The notes: generated by a model from the sequence alone, not told the origin. 8,492 nt of DNA from Actinomycetota bacterium (GCA_023379725.1 JAMCPC010000030.1:1-8492); one strand, 5' to 3'; positions 1 to 6,781 are shown, numbered from the stretch's first letter. Program-made: numbers and translations.

Positions 1-1022
1 GTCAGTTCAGTGACGGCGGCGGAGAACTGAGCAGAATCGGCTACGACCGTAATCCCCCATACTATTCCGATGGCAATCACGACCCATGGCGGTCCCCCAT
101 AGGCAATACCAATTGTGAGTGCACAGAGTCCGCTAATTGCCATAGCTACGCTTGTTACCGCAGTTCGCCCGATTTTATCAGCGAATAGACCTCCAGCCAA
201 CGAACCGATGGCTCCGGCGACGCCGATTACAAGAAAGCCGATCATGGTCGAGCTTGCGACCACTCCCTGGCGTTCACCATACGTGATAAAGCTGGCATAG
301 ACAAACGCAGGGAACCACGTCCACATAGCGTACAGTTCCCACATGTGTCCGAAGTATCCATAGTTGGCCAACATTGCCGCTCTGTTTGCGAACACAGATC
401 GTAAGGAGATAAGAGACACTTTAGGGGGATTGCTCTGTGCCTCGCCTGGGTGGTCTGGGAGTAGGAAGGCGACGATCCCTGCCCCAAGGAGTGCGAGGCC
501 CGAACTAACGAGCAGCACGACTTGCCATGGCGCATTGACTCCGATAAAGAAGATGAGATGCGGAAGTGCAGAGCCCAGGGTAAGTGCACCCACCAAGATG
601 CCCACGGCGGTACCCCTGCGTGAAGGTGACCACTCCGTTACAAGCTTCACTGCCACCGGATAGACACCAACCATTGCGACACCCGTAAGCATACGCAAGA
701 GCACTCCCACTTCCCAGGAGTTACTAAATATAAAGAGGGTATTTACGCCTGCACCACCGACCGCTGCCAATGAGAATATCCACCGCGCATTGAACCTGTC
801 TGCTGTGCCGGTAATGGAGCTGACAACCGCGCCTACGACGAACCCTAATTGCACAGATGCAGTCAACAACCCTACTTCTACAGAGTTCAAATGCCACAAA
901 TGCTGCAGGGGCACGGATACAACGGATGCGCTGAACCATACACTTAACGTCAGTATCTCCGCCACCGCGATGAGGAAGAGCGCCATCCAGGGAGAGAAGC
1001 GGCGCTCTGCAATCACAGTCAT
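1..1022 (-). CDS. MFS transporter, partial (N-terminal 340 residues)
   Basis: Membrane transporter of the major facilitator superfamily, moving a small solute across the cytoplasmic membrane; the substrate cannot be told. Reading on the minus strand from the ATG at 1022, the frame stays open to the left edge, so the C-terminus is missing. About nine hydrophobic segments are visible (for example residues 12-32, 50-70, 82-99, 105-124, 139-160, 167-188, 257-276, 289-307 and 311-328). The MFS motif A loop appears twice, as GTADRFNAR (72-80, between TM2 and TM3) and GGLFADKIGR (277-286, between TM8 and TM9), which marks the two six-helix halves. An aromatic stretch at 222-238 (GYFGHMWELYAMWTWFP) is typical of one branch of small-solute MFS permeases. 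The ribosome site is poor: TTAGGA lies only 2-3 nt from the ATG, so the start is less certain than the family call. The gene is divergent from glyS. Confidence 0.88.
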   Translation of the reverse strand, partial: MTVIAERRFSPWMALFLIAVAEILTLSVWFSASVVSVPLQHLWHLNSVEVGLLTASVQLGFVVGAVVSSITGTADRFNARWIFSLAAVGGAGVNTLFIFSNSWEVGVLLRMLTGVAMVGVYPVAVKLVTEWSPSRRGTAVGILVGALTLGSALPHLIFFIGVNAPWQVVLLVSSGLALLGAGIVAFLLPDHPGEAQSNPPKVSLISLRSVFANRAAMLANYGYFGHMWELYAMWTWFPAFVYASFITYGERQGVVASSTMIGFLVIGVAGAIGSLAGGLFADKIGRTAVTSVAMAISGLCALTIGIAYGGPPWVVIAIGIVWGITVVADSAQFSAAVTEL

Positions 1023-1050
1023 TTCCTAATTAAACGTTACGATAGCACTA

Positions 1051-1079
1051 CTTATTCCCCCTGGACTATTTGCTGACCA
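1051..1079 (-). promoter_or_regulatory. candidate promoter for the MFS gene
   Basis: On the minus strand, TGGTCA (plus 1074-1079; 4 of 6 to TTGACA) and AATAAG (plus 1051-1056; 4 of 6 to TATAAT) are separated by exactly 17 nt. This would give a leader of about 20 nt before the ATG at 1022. Matches this weak occur by chance, so this is only a suggestion based on spacing and position. Confidence 0.22.
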
Positions 1080-1152
1080 GAATGTTCTATGGTCCTACGT
1101 CACCGTTTCATGCAGGTCGCCGACACCGAATGGTCGTTCAGCATACTCTGAG

Positions 1153-1203
1153 TACTCCTGAGATGGGCCTCGGCTTCCGCTGCTAACAATACTGGAAGGA
1201 GTA
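1153..1203 (+). promoter_or_regulatory. glyS leader with possible Shine-Dalgarno sequestering stem
   Basis: The strong ribosome site AAGGAG (1196-1201) in front of the 9-codon leader ORF can pair with upstream sequence in two exclusive ways. TACTCCT (1153-1159) is a perfect 7-bp complement of AGGAGTA (1197-1203). CTTCC (1174-1178) complements GGAAG (1194-1198). The upstream arm is itself part of an 8-bp palindrome, GAGTACTC (1150-1157). This could form a switchable leader controlling entry of ribosomes that then reach glyS. I looked for the conserved T-box sequence of aminoacyl-tRNA synthetase leaders and do not see it. A weak promoter candidate, CCGACA (1120-1125) and CATACT (1142-1147) with 16-nt spacing, lies just upstream. 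The pairings are visible in the sequence; a regulatory role is inference. Confidence 0.3.
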
Positions 1204-1206
1204 ACG

Positions 1207-1236
1207 ATGCAATCTGGTAGTATTAGGTCGACATGA
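1207..1236 (+). CDS. 9-codon leader ORF overlapping the glyS start
   Basis: A tiny reading frame, MQSGSIRST, begins at an ATG only 5 nt after the best Shine-Dalgarno sequence in the region (AAGGAG, 1196-1201). Its TGA stop (1234-1236) overlaps the glyS ATG (1233-1235) as ATGA, the classic arrangement for translational coupling by terminating and re-initiating ribosomes. The glyS ATG has only a weak AGG (1225-1227) of its own, so the strong site appears to serve this short frame. The peptide has no recognisable function and holds only one Gly codon, so a glycine-sensing attenuator is not evident. It may exist only to deliver ribosomes to glyS. The frame and spacing are seen; the role is inferred. 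Confidence 0.42.
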   Translation: MQSGSIRST

Positions 1237-2630
1237 GTGTAGATAAAAATAGTTTGGACAAGAGCCACCACCAGGACAAGAGCAAAGGTAAGGGCAGCAC
1301 GACTAGTCGCAGCGACAGCCCAGACAGCCCAGATAGAATGGATGCGGTAGTAAACCTGTGCAAGCGGCGTGGCTTTATATTTCCATCAGCAGATATATAC
1401 GGAGGCTTTCGTTCCACTTACGATTACGGCCCACTCGGAGTGCTCATGCTCAGAAACGTGAAGGATGCATGGTGGAGATTCATGGTGCAGATGCGAGAGG
1501 ACGTGGTAGGTATCGATGCCGCCATACTTTCCAGTCCAAGGATTTGGGAGGCCTCAGGCCATCTGGACAACTTCACCGATCCACTGGTGGACTGTAGGCA
1601 GTGCCATGAACGCAGCAGGGCCGACAAGATAGATGGTAAATGTCCAAAGTGCGGATCCACTGATCTGACCGAACCTCGTGCATTCAACTTGATGTTTAAG
1701 ACACATGCCGGACCTCTGGAGGATGAGGGAACGGTGGCCTATCTACGACCGGAGACCGCTCAGGGCATGTTTGTAAACTTTCTGAATGTGCTCAATACGT
1801 CGAGAAAAAAACCTCCGTTCGGTATTGCTCAGATAGGTAAGTCGTTTCGCAACGAGATTACCCCCCAGAACTTCGTCTTTCGTACTCGTGAATTCGAGCA
1901 GATGGAGATGGAGTATTTTGTTCCTCCCGAAGATGCTGCAATGTGGTTTGAGTATTGGTGCAAGACACGGATGGAATGGTATGGATCGTTGGGAATGTCA
2001 CCGGAGAACCTAAGGCTGCGTCGACACGAGCAGAGCGAGCTGTCTCACTATTCTGTGGCCACCTCAGATGTGGAGTTCCTGTTTCCATGGGGATGGGATG
2101 AATTGGAGGGGATAGCCAACAGGACAGATTATGATCTTACTCAGCATTCCAAGGCATCCGGCATCAAGTTGGAGTACTACGAACCATCTACCGGTATAAG
2201 ATATACTCCCTATGTGATCGAACCTGCCGCCGGAGCCACTAGGACGATGATGGCCTTTTTGATAGATGCATATACCGAAGATGAGGTAGGAGGAGAGAAG
2301 AGAACGGTGCTCAAACTGCATCCAAGACTGGCTCCATACCAGGTGGCTGTGCTGCCCCTATCCAAGCATGAGGATCTTGTGCCGCTTTCCAGGGAAGTGC
2401 TGGAGATGATTCAGCCTATATGTATGTGCGACCTTGATATCACGCAGTCGATTGGACGTCGTTACAGACGCCAGGATGAGATCGGAACGCCATGGTGTGT
2501 GACAGTCGATTTTGATTCACTGGTAGATCGCTCTGTGACTATTAGAGATCGTGATACGACTGAGCAGGTGAGAGTGCCTATTGCCGATCTTCTGACAGAG
2601 TTGTTGTCCAGATTGGCAGCGACTCGGTAG
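1233..2630 (+). CDS. glyS: glycyl-tRNA synthetase (single-chain class II type)
   Basis: Cytosolic enzyme charging tRNA-Gly with glycine at the expense of ATP; the homodimeric single-chain kind, not the alpha/beta bacterial kind. After a 35-residue extension the family core starts at residue 36 (MDAVVNLCKRRGFIFPS), followed by GGFRSTYDYGPLG (57-69). C121, C124, C137 and C140 form a CxxC...CxxC zinc-ribbon-like insert. FRNEITPQNFVFRTREFEQM (205-224) is motif 2 with its substrate-binding loop, and NRTDYDLTQHSKASG (296-310) a conserved block. VIEPAAGATRTMMAFLIDAY (328-347) is motif 3, with R337 kept but the preceding Asp, usual in my recollection, replaced by Thr. The anticodon-binding domain runs from about 358 to the end (SIGRRYRRQDEIGTP, VTIRDRDTTEQVRVPI). 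The length of 465 is near the usual 430-460 plus the extension. I keep the ATG at 1233 because it overlaps the leader ORF stop; the ATG at 1338 (residue 36) matches the usual N-terminus but has no ribosome site. ppdK follows 118 nt later. Confidence 0.96.
   Translation: MSVDKNSLDKSHHQDKSKGKGSTTSRSDSPDSPDRMDAVVNLCKRRGFIFPSADIYGGFRSTYDYGPLGVLMLRNVKDAWWRFMVQMREDVVGIDAAILSSPRIWEASGHLDNFTDPLVDCRQCHERSRADKIDGKCPKCGSTDLTEPRAFNLMFKTHAGPLEDEGTVAYLRPETAQGMFVNFLNVLNTSRKKPPFGIAQIGKSFRNEITPQNFVFRTREFEQMEMEYFVPPEDAAMWFEYWCKTRMEWYGSLGMSPENLRLRRHEQSELSHYSVATSDVEFLFPWGWDELEGIANRTDYDLTQHSKASGIKLEYYEPSTGIRYTPYVIEPAAGATRTMMAFLIDAYTEDEVGGEKRTVLKLHPRLAPYQVAVLPLSKHEDLVPLSREVLEMIQPICMCDLDITQSIGRRYRRQDEIGTPWCVTVDFDSLVDRSVTIRDRDTTEQVRVPIADLLTELLSRLAATR
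1314..1331 (+). repeat. tandem 9-nt repeat in the glyS 5' extension
   Basis: GACAGCCCA occurs twice in direct succession and encodes alternating Ser, Pro and Asp (SDSPDSPD, about residues 28-34) immediately before the conserved start of GlyRS. It looks like a small in-frame duplication within a poorly conserved segment. Confidence 0.6.
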
Positions 2631-2713
2631 GATAGGCCACTAGTGATTACGAGCAATCTCAGTATGGCAACAGTTTTGTGTTCTTAGGCAGGTCGAATGT
2701 ACTAGGCTTGTTA

Positions 2714-2743
2714 ATAGGTACATAGGTAAACGGCACATAGGAG
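2714..2743 (+). promoter_or_regulatory. ppdK ribosome site embedded in ATAGG repeats
   Basis: AGGAG (2739-2743) lies 5 nt before the ppdK ATG at 2749 and is a good Shine-Dalgarno site that decides this start. It sits in a small repeat array: ATAGG recurs at 2714, 2722 and 2737, and GG(T/C)ACATAGG occurs at 2717-2726 and 2732-2741 (9 of 10 identical, 15-nt period), the second copy running into the ribosome site. The repeats could bind a regulator or be remnants of slippage; no known operator is recognised. The 118-nt gap between glyS and ppdK shows no convincing terminator, only an 8-bp palindrome CACTAGTG at 2638-2645. Confidence 0.5.
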
Positions 2744-2748
2744 AAGAT

Positions 2749-5424
2749 ATGTATATTTTTGATTTTGACCACAAGCATGAGCGTCCCCCTATGGAGATGA
2801 AGGATCTTCTGGGCGGCAAGGGAGCAAATTTGGCCGAGATGGCTTCAGTACTGAATCTTCCTGTCCCGCCTGGCTTCACGATTACAGTGGAAGCATGCAG
2901 GGAGTATCTGAATAAAGACAGTTGGCCAGATGGGCTGCTGTCTGAGCTGTCGAATGCCAGGACGAGATTGGAAAGCAGGATGGGTAAGACAATCGGCGAT
3001 CCATCCGATCCGTTACTGGTGAGCGTTCGCTCTGGTGCCAAGTTCTCTATGCCCGGTATGATGGATACGGTTTTGAACCTTGGGCTTAATGATGAGTCAG
3101 TAAAGGGAGTCGCAGATCAGACCTCCGATGAGCGTTTTGCCTACGACTCCTACAGAAGATTTGTCTCTATGTACGGTCGTATCGTGCTCGGTATAGAGGG
3201 TGAGATCTTTGATGATCTGCTTGAAGATATGAAGAAAAAGTCTGGAGCAACCTCAGATGCTGCGCTCAGTGCCGATGACCTGAAGGTTTTGGTCGAATTG
3301 TACAAGGATGTGGTATTAAAAGAGACGGGCAGAGAGTTTCCTCAGAATCCTGACGATCAACTCCAGGGAGCAGTGCAGGCAGTGTTCAGCTCTTGGAACG
3401 GCCCTAGAGCAATTGCTTACCGTGAACATGAGGGCATACCGCATGATCTGGGGACTGCTGTGAATGTCCAGGCTATGGTGTTTGGCAATCGTGACGACGA
3501 ATCAGGTACTGGTGTCGGTTTTACCAGAGATCCGGCGACAGGGGAGAAGGGATCTTATGGAGATTTCCTGATAAACGCCCAGGGTGAGGATGTCGTGGCA
3601 GGTATCCGTAATACGATGCCCCTGTCGGCATTGAAGGATAGGATGCCGGATGTCTACAACGAATTGCTCGATATCTTTGCACGCCTGGAGAGACATTATC
3701 GCGATATGTGTGATACGGAGTTTACCATAGAGCAGGGCAAACTCTGGATGCTTCAGACCAGGGTAGGCAAGCGCACGGGAAGGGCTGCATTGAAGATGGC
3801 GGTGGATATGGTTTCCGAACCGGATATTGCCTTGACGCCCAGGGAGGCTGTCGGAAGGGTAGATGCTGGCCATTTGGAGCAAGTGCTGCATCCGCAGTTT
3901 TCTACAGGTGATTACAATATTCTCGTTCACGGCTTGGGCGCCTCTCCTGGTGCGGCAGTCGGTAGAGTGTATTTTACTGCTGATGCTGCAGTAGAGGCTC
4001 ATGGTACTGGAGAGAAAGTCATACTGGTGCGCAACGAGACATCTCCTGAGGACGTGCATGGAATGCTGGCTTCGGAGGGTATTCTGACTGCACGAGGTGG
4101 TCTTGTATCTCATGCTGCTGTCGTGGCGAGAGGCTGGGGGAAGCCTGCTGTCGTGGGTGCCGAGGCCATTAGGATCTCTTCTGGAAATACCGGGAGCGCC
4201 AGTGGCAGCGCCACTTCCAAGCCATCATTTTCGGTCGATGGCACCGTAGTAGAAGAGGGTGAGTGGTTGTCTATAGATGGGACCAGTGGAGCTGTTGTAG
4301 TGGGTCAGGTTCCGTTGGCGGCTGCGGAAGTACCTCCGGAACTGGAGCAGATATTGGCATGGGCAGACGAGATTCGTGCTGGAAAGATGGGTGTCAGGGC
4401 AAATGCCGACAACGGCCCTGATGCGGCCAATGCTCGTAAATATGGTGCCGAAGGTATAGGGCTCTGCCGTACAGAGCATATGTTTTTGCTAGAAGATCGC
4501 CTACCTATTGTCAGGCGTATGATTCTGGCGGACAATGAGCAAGAAGAGAACGAAGCGTTAGAGGAGCTCAGGGTAGCTCAGCGATCTGACTTTGTCGAAA
4601 TATTGAAAGAGATGGACGGACTACCCGTAGTGGTAAGACTTCTGGATCCACCTCTGCATGAGTTTCTACCTCGCATAGAGGACTTGCTGGTTAGGAGAGT
4701 AAAGGGAGAGTTGAGCCCGGAGGAGGAGCGGCTTTACCAGGCTGCCAGAGAATGGCAGGAGGCCAACCCAATGCTTGGTACTCGTGGGGTCAGGCTCGGA
4801 GTCATCAAGCCCGGCCTCTATGCAATGCAGGTAAAAGCACTTATGGAAGCTGCACTGATACGGATACGAGATGGCGGATCACCTGTGGTAGAGGTGATGA
4901 TTCCTCTTACCATCTCTCGTAACGAACTCCATCTTGCCCGTGGATGGGTAACTTCTGCTGTCGATGAGGTCCTATCTGCGGCAGATTCATCCGAGCGGGA
5001 GCGGCTGGATGTGAAGATAGGTACCATGATAGAGACGCCCCGGGCAGCCCTGCTTGCTGGAGAGATAGCCAACGAGGCAGAGTTCTTCTCGTTTGGTACC
5101 AATGACCTTACTCAGATGACCTTTGGTTTTAGCCGTGACGACGTGGAAGGACGCATGATGTCACGATATCTGGAATTGGGACTCATCGAGCATAATCCCT
5201 TTGAGACGGTCGATGCAGCAGGAGTAGGGGAGTTGGTTCGTATTGCGGTAGAGCGGGGTAGAGCGACCAAGCCTGGACTAAGTATCGGTGTATGCGGTGA
5301 GCACGGTGGTGATCCGGCTTCTATAGAGGTATTTGCCGATGCCGGGGTGGACTATGTCAGCTGCTCTCCATTCCGAGTTCCTGTCGCCCGCCTGGCGGCT
5401 GCTCATACCGTGATGAGGTCCTGA
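2749..5424 (+). CDS. ppdK: pyruvate, phosphate dikinase
   Basis: Cytosolic enzyme interconverting pyruvate, ATP and phosphate with phosphoenolpyruvate, AMP and pyrophosphate. The 891 residues are full length for the family (about 870-890). The N-terminal ATP-grasp part (1-350) shows LLGGKGANLAEM (20-31), SVRSGAKFSMPGMMDTVLNL (92-111) and GFTRDPATGEKGSYGDFLIN (257-276). The swivelling phosphohistidine domain (about 390-515) has catalytic H455 in GGLVSHAAVVARGWG (450-464). The PEP/pyruvate TIM barrel (about 535-885) has NPMLGTRGVRLG (673-684), E761 (GTMIETPRA), N785/D786 (FGTNDLTQ), and catalytic C849 in GVCGEHGGDPAS (847-858), ending in DYVSCSPFRVPVARLAAA. One oddity is Val453 where most relatives have the Thr that the PPDK regulatory protein phosphorylates. 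Another is a Ser/Gly/Ala/Thr-rich stretch (about 477-492) extending a loop of the phosphohistidine domain. The 3' end overlaps the convergent gene by 22 bp. Confidence 0.97.
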   Translation: MYIFDFDHKHERPPMEMKDLLGGKGANLAEMASVLNLPVPPGFTITVEACREYLNKDSWPDGLLSELSNARTRLESRMGKTIGDPSDPLLVSVRSGAKFSMPGMMDTVLNLGLNDESVKGVADQTSDERFAYDSYRRFVSMYGRIVLGIEGEIFDDLLEDMKKKSGATSDAALSADDLKVLVELYKDVVLKETGREFPQNPDDQLQGAVQAVFSSWNGPRAIAYREHEGIPHDLGTAVNVQAMVFGNRDDESGTGVGFTRDPATGEKGSYGDFLINAQGEDVVAGIRNTMPLSALKDRMPDVYNELLDIFARLERHYRDMCDTEFTIEQGKLWMLQTRVGKRTGRAALKMAVDMVSEPDIALTPREAVGRVDAGHLEQVLHPQFSTGDYNILVHGLGASPGAAVGRVYFTADAAVEAHGTGEKVILVRNETSPEDVHGMLASEGILTARGGLVSHAAVVARGWGKPAVVGAEAIRISSGNTGSASGSATSKPSFSVDGTVVEEGEWLSIDGTSGAVVVGQVPLAAAEVPPELEQILAWADEIRAGKMGVRANADNGPDAANARKYGAEGIGLCRTEHMFLLEDRLPIVRRMILADNEQEENEALEELRVAQRSDFVEILKEMDGLPVVVRLLDPPLHEFLPRIEDLLVRRVKGELSPEEERLYQAAREWQEANPMLGTRGVRLGVIKPGLYAMQVKALMEAALIRIRDGGSPVVEVMIPLTISRNELHLARGWVTSAVDEVLSAADSSERERLDVKIGTMIETPRAALLAGEIANEAEFFSFGTNDLTQMTFGFSRDDVEGRMMSRYLELGLIEHNPFETVDAAGVGELVRIAVERGRATKPGLSIGVCGEHGGDPASIEVFADAGVDYVSCSPFRVPVARLAAAHTVMRS

Positions 5425-6080
5425 AGATAACGCTCATGTAGCTGTCTTACCTGGTCGGGCAGCTTATCAAGATATCTTGTCGGCAATAGAGGTAGTTTTC
5501 TTCGTACCTCAAGCGTGAGGATACGGGTAGGAGAGTGCTTACCGGTGTATTCTGGTGATCGACCGGGAGTGTGAGGTGGAGGAGCATTTGCTGGAGCATG
5601 GCTGTTTGAGTGGCTGTTCATGGGGTCGTTTGGATGGCTGGGTGGAGGCGCAACCAGTAAGGGTAATCTGGCCAGTTCAAATCGTATGCAACGTCGGATC
5701 GCTTTCATGAGAGCGCTATTTGGTCCTGTGCCACGTCCTATGCCTATGCGCAGGCAAATTTCGTTAGGATCGACTACTATCCCTTGAGGATATCTGTCAA
5801 ATAAATAGGCTGTAAAACGGATCAACCAAGTAACAGTCGGCCCCAGCGTGCCCAGCCAGAAAGTCTCGGTGTAGTCGGAGCGTGGATCGTAACCGCGTAG
5901 ATCCGTAAGGGGGTCGGTCCACGGAAGGAGCAGTATGGAATTGCAGTGGTAAGCGCAGGCTAGGTCTGTGCCGACGGGTATATTTACCGAAGCGGTAGGC
6001 GATGGAAGCTCACTTGAGCCATTGTTTGCATGAAAAGACATGTAATATAGTGTAACACACTTATAATACATGTAAAGCAT
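5403..6080 (-). CDS. conserved actinobacterial-type protein of unknown function
   Basis: I do not know a function. The core, residues 50-143, with FWLGTLGPTVTWLIRF (74-89), GIVVDPNEICLRIGIGRGTG (100-119) and ALMKAIRRCIRFELARL (123-139), resembles a family of uncharacterised proteins recalled from many actinobacterial genomes. It then resumes at 186-225 with a leucine/proline-rich C-terminal helix region (RRKLPLLP, RYLDKLPDQVRQLHERYLQD). Between them lies a Pro/His/Asn/Ser-rich low-complexity insert, about 145-185. There is no signal peptide or clear membrane segment. Start choice is open: the ATG at 6080 follows the nitroreductase stop by 9 nt with a distant AGGAA, while ATGs at 6071 and 6041 lie inside a 36-bp palindrome and lack ribosome sites. 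Residues 4-14 would be encoded by that palindrome, so 6041 (MSFHANNG) may be the true start. The 3' end runs 22 bp into ppdK on the opposite strand. Confidence 0.72.
   Translation of the reverse strand: MLYMYYKCVTLYYMSFHANNGSSELPSPTASVNIPVGTDLACAYHCNSILLLPWTDPLTDLRGYDPRSDYTETFWLGTLGPTVTWLIRFTAYLFDRYPQGIVVDPNEICLRIGIGRGTGPNSALMKAIRRCIRFELARLPLLVAPPPSHPNDPMNSHSNSHAPANAPPPHTPGRSPEYTGKHSPTRILTLEVRRKLPLLPTRYLDKLPDQVRQLHERYLQDLITV
6038..6073 (-). repeat. 36-bp AT-rich near-perfect palindrome
   Basis: ACATGTAATATAGTGT (6038-6053) and ACACTTATAATACATGT (6057-6073) are inverted copies with one mismatch and one extra base, around the 3-nt spacer AAC. As minus-strand RNA this folds into a stem of 15 pairs with one U-U mismatch, one bulged A and a GUU loop. 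Both outer ACATGT arms contain an ATG in frame with the downstream gene, at 6071 and 6041. The surrounding 54 bases (6041-6094) are only about 20% GC, far below the flanking genes. It may be an operator, a start-codon-hiding hairpin or an RNA processing site. It is not a typical terminator, because the stem is AT-rich and is followed only by CUUUUC. Confidence 0.6.
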
Positions 6081-6089
6081 TATGTATTA

Positions 6090-6728
6090 TTATTCCTGCA
6101 CCTTGTTGTTCTCCTGCTGCCAGCGACCGTGAAAGACAAGATTATTTCGCCTGTTCTTTACAGACTGCGAGGCATAGTCGTTGCCATCATCATATCCTAG
6201 TAAGATAGTCCCTATGTAACGCCACGAATCAGGTATACCCAATGTCTCCTTGAGCCTTTTCTCTCCCCGAAAATTGCCCAAGAAAAGTGAGCCTACCCCA
6301 GCCTCATGTGCTCCAAGCATAATCAGCATTGAGGCGGAACCAGCATCTACGAACCAGTATGGGACAGGCCATGAATCCTCTCCGCCGCCATGGGGTGGAT
6401 TGCCCAATCCCGATGCGGACTTGTCCGGCATGCTGTACCTACTTGTGTAGTTGGCTGGGTTGGCAAGCATTACGATAGCAGCAGGAGCCTTCGATAGTCC
6501 TCCCCATCTCTTCGACGTGGCTCTCCATTCAGCATCTGTAACTGCATCCCACAGCAATGACATAGAGTGCTGGTCAGTTAGAGCAATCGCGGCCCATCCC
6601 GCAGTATTGCCTGCGCTTGGGGCGTTGCGAGCATAAGATATCAGCCTGTCTATCAGCTCATCGGGTATGGATTCCGGTGAAAAACTTCTGACCATTCTTC
6701 GTTTCTTGATGGCTTCAGACAGCTCCAT
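6090..6728 (-). CDS. nitroreductase-family flavoprotein
   Basis: Probable FMN-dependent NAD(P)H oxidoreductase of the nitroreductase fold, cytosolic; the physiological substrate is unknown. The N-terminus MELSEAIKKRRMVRSFSP is the family's opening helix, with the RRMVRSF basic patch (10-16) that usually contacts the FMN phosphate. NAPSAGNTAGWAAIAL (35-50) is the second conserved block, PYWFVDAGSASMLIMLGAHE (123-142) the long central helix, and GVGSLFLGNF (144-153) with ETLGIPDSWRYIGTILLGYD (161-180) the C-terminal flavin region. The length of 212 is normal. It matches the actinobacterial subgroup ending in a basic RR...VFHGRW segment. The ATG at 6728 is placed at the family's usual N-terminus; the ribosome site is weak (AGG about 9 nt upstream). 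It lies 53 nt downstream of the PAC2 gene in the same direction and is probably co-transcribed. A Gly/Pro-rich loop (105-118) is slightly longer than usual. Confidence 0.88.
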   Translation of the reverse strand: MELSEAIKKRRMVRSFSPESIPDELIDRLISYARNAPSAGNTAGWAAIALTDQHSMSLLWDAVTDAEWRATSKRWGGLSKAPAAIVMLANPANYTSRYSMPDKSASGLGNPPHGGGEDSWPVPYWFVDAGSASMLIMLGAHEAGVGSLFLGNFRGEKRLKETLGIPDSWRYIGTILLGYDDGNDYASQSVKNRRNNLVFHGRWQQENNKVQE

Positions 6729-6781
6729 GAACGGTACCTATTTCATGCAGGCGAGTCTACGACCTTGGGTGATGGCAGTTC

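Noticed and set aside
1023..1206. Glycine T-box riboswitch before glyS
   Set aside because: No T-box consensus or matching antiterminator/sequestrator layout is visible; only short complementary segments around the ribosome site.
2638..2645. CACTAGTG palindrome after glyS as a terminator
   Set aside because: An 8-bp perfect palindrome without loop or T-run cannot act as an intrinsic terminator.
2640..3041. 133-codon minus-strand frame over the ppdK 5' end
   Set aside because: It overlaps the strongly conserved ATP-grasp N-terminus of PPDK and the ppdK ribosome site; no recognisable protein.
3502..4113. 203-codon open frame antisense to ppdK on the minus strand
   Set aside because: It lies wholly inside the conserved ppdK coding region, has no ribosome site, and its translation shows no domain-like pattern; it is a shadow frame.
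5440..5464. Possible ppdK terminator (AGCTG / CAGCT)
   Set aside because: The stem is only 5 bp with a 15-nt loop and no T-run on either strand, and it lies inside the convergent coding region.
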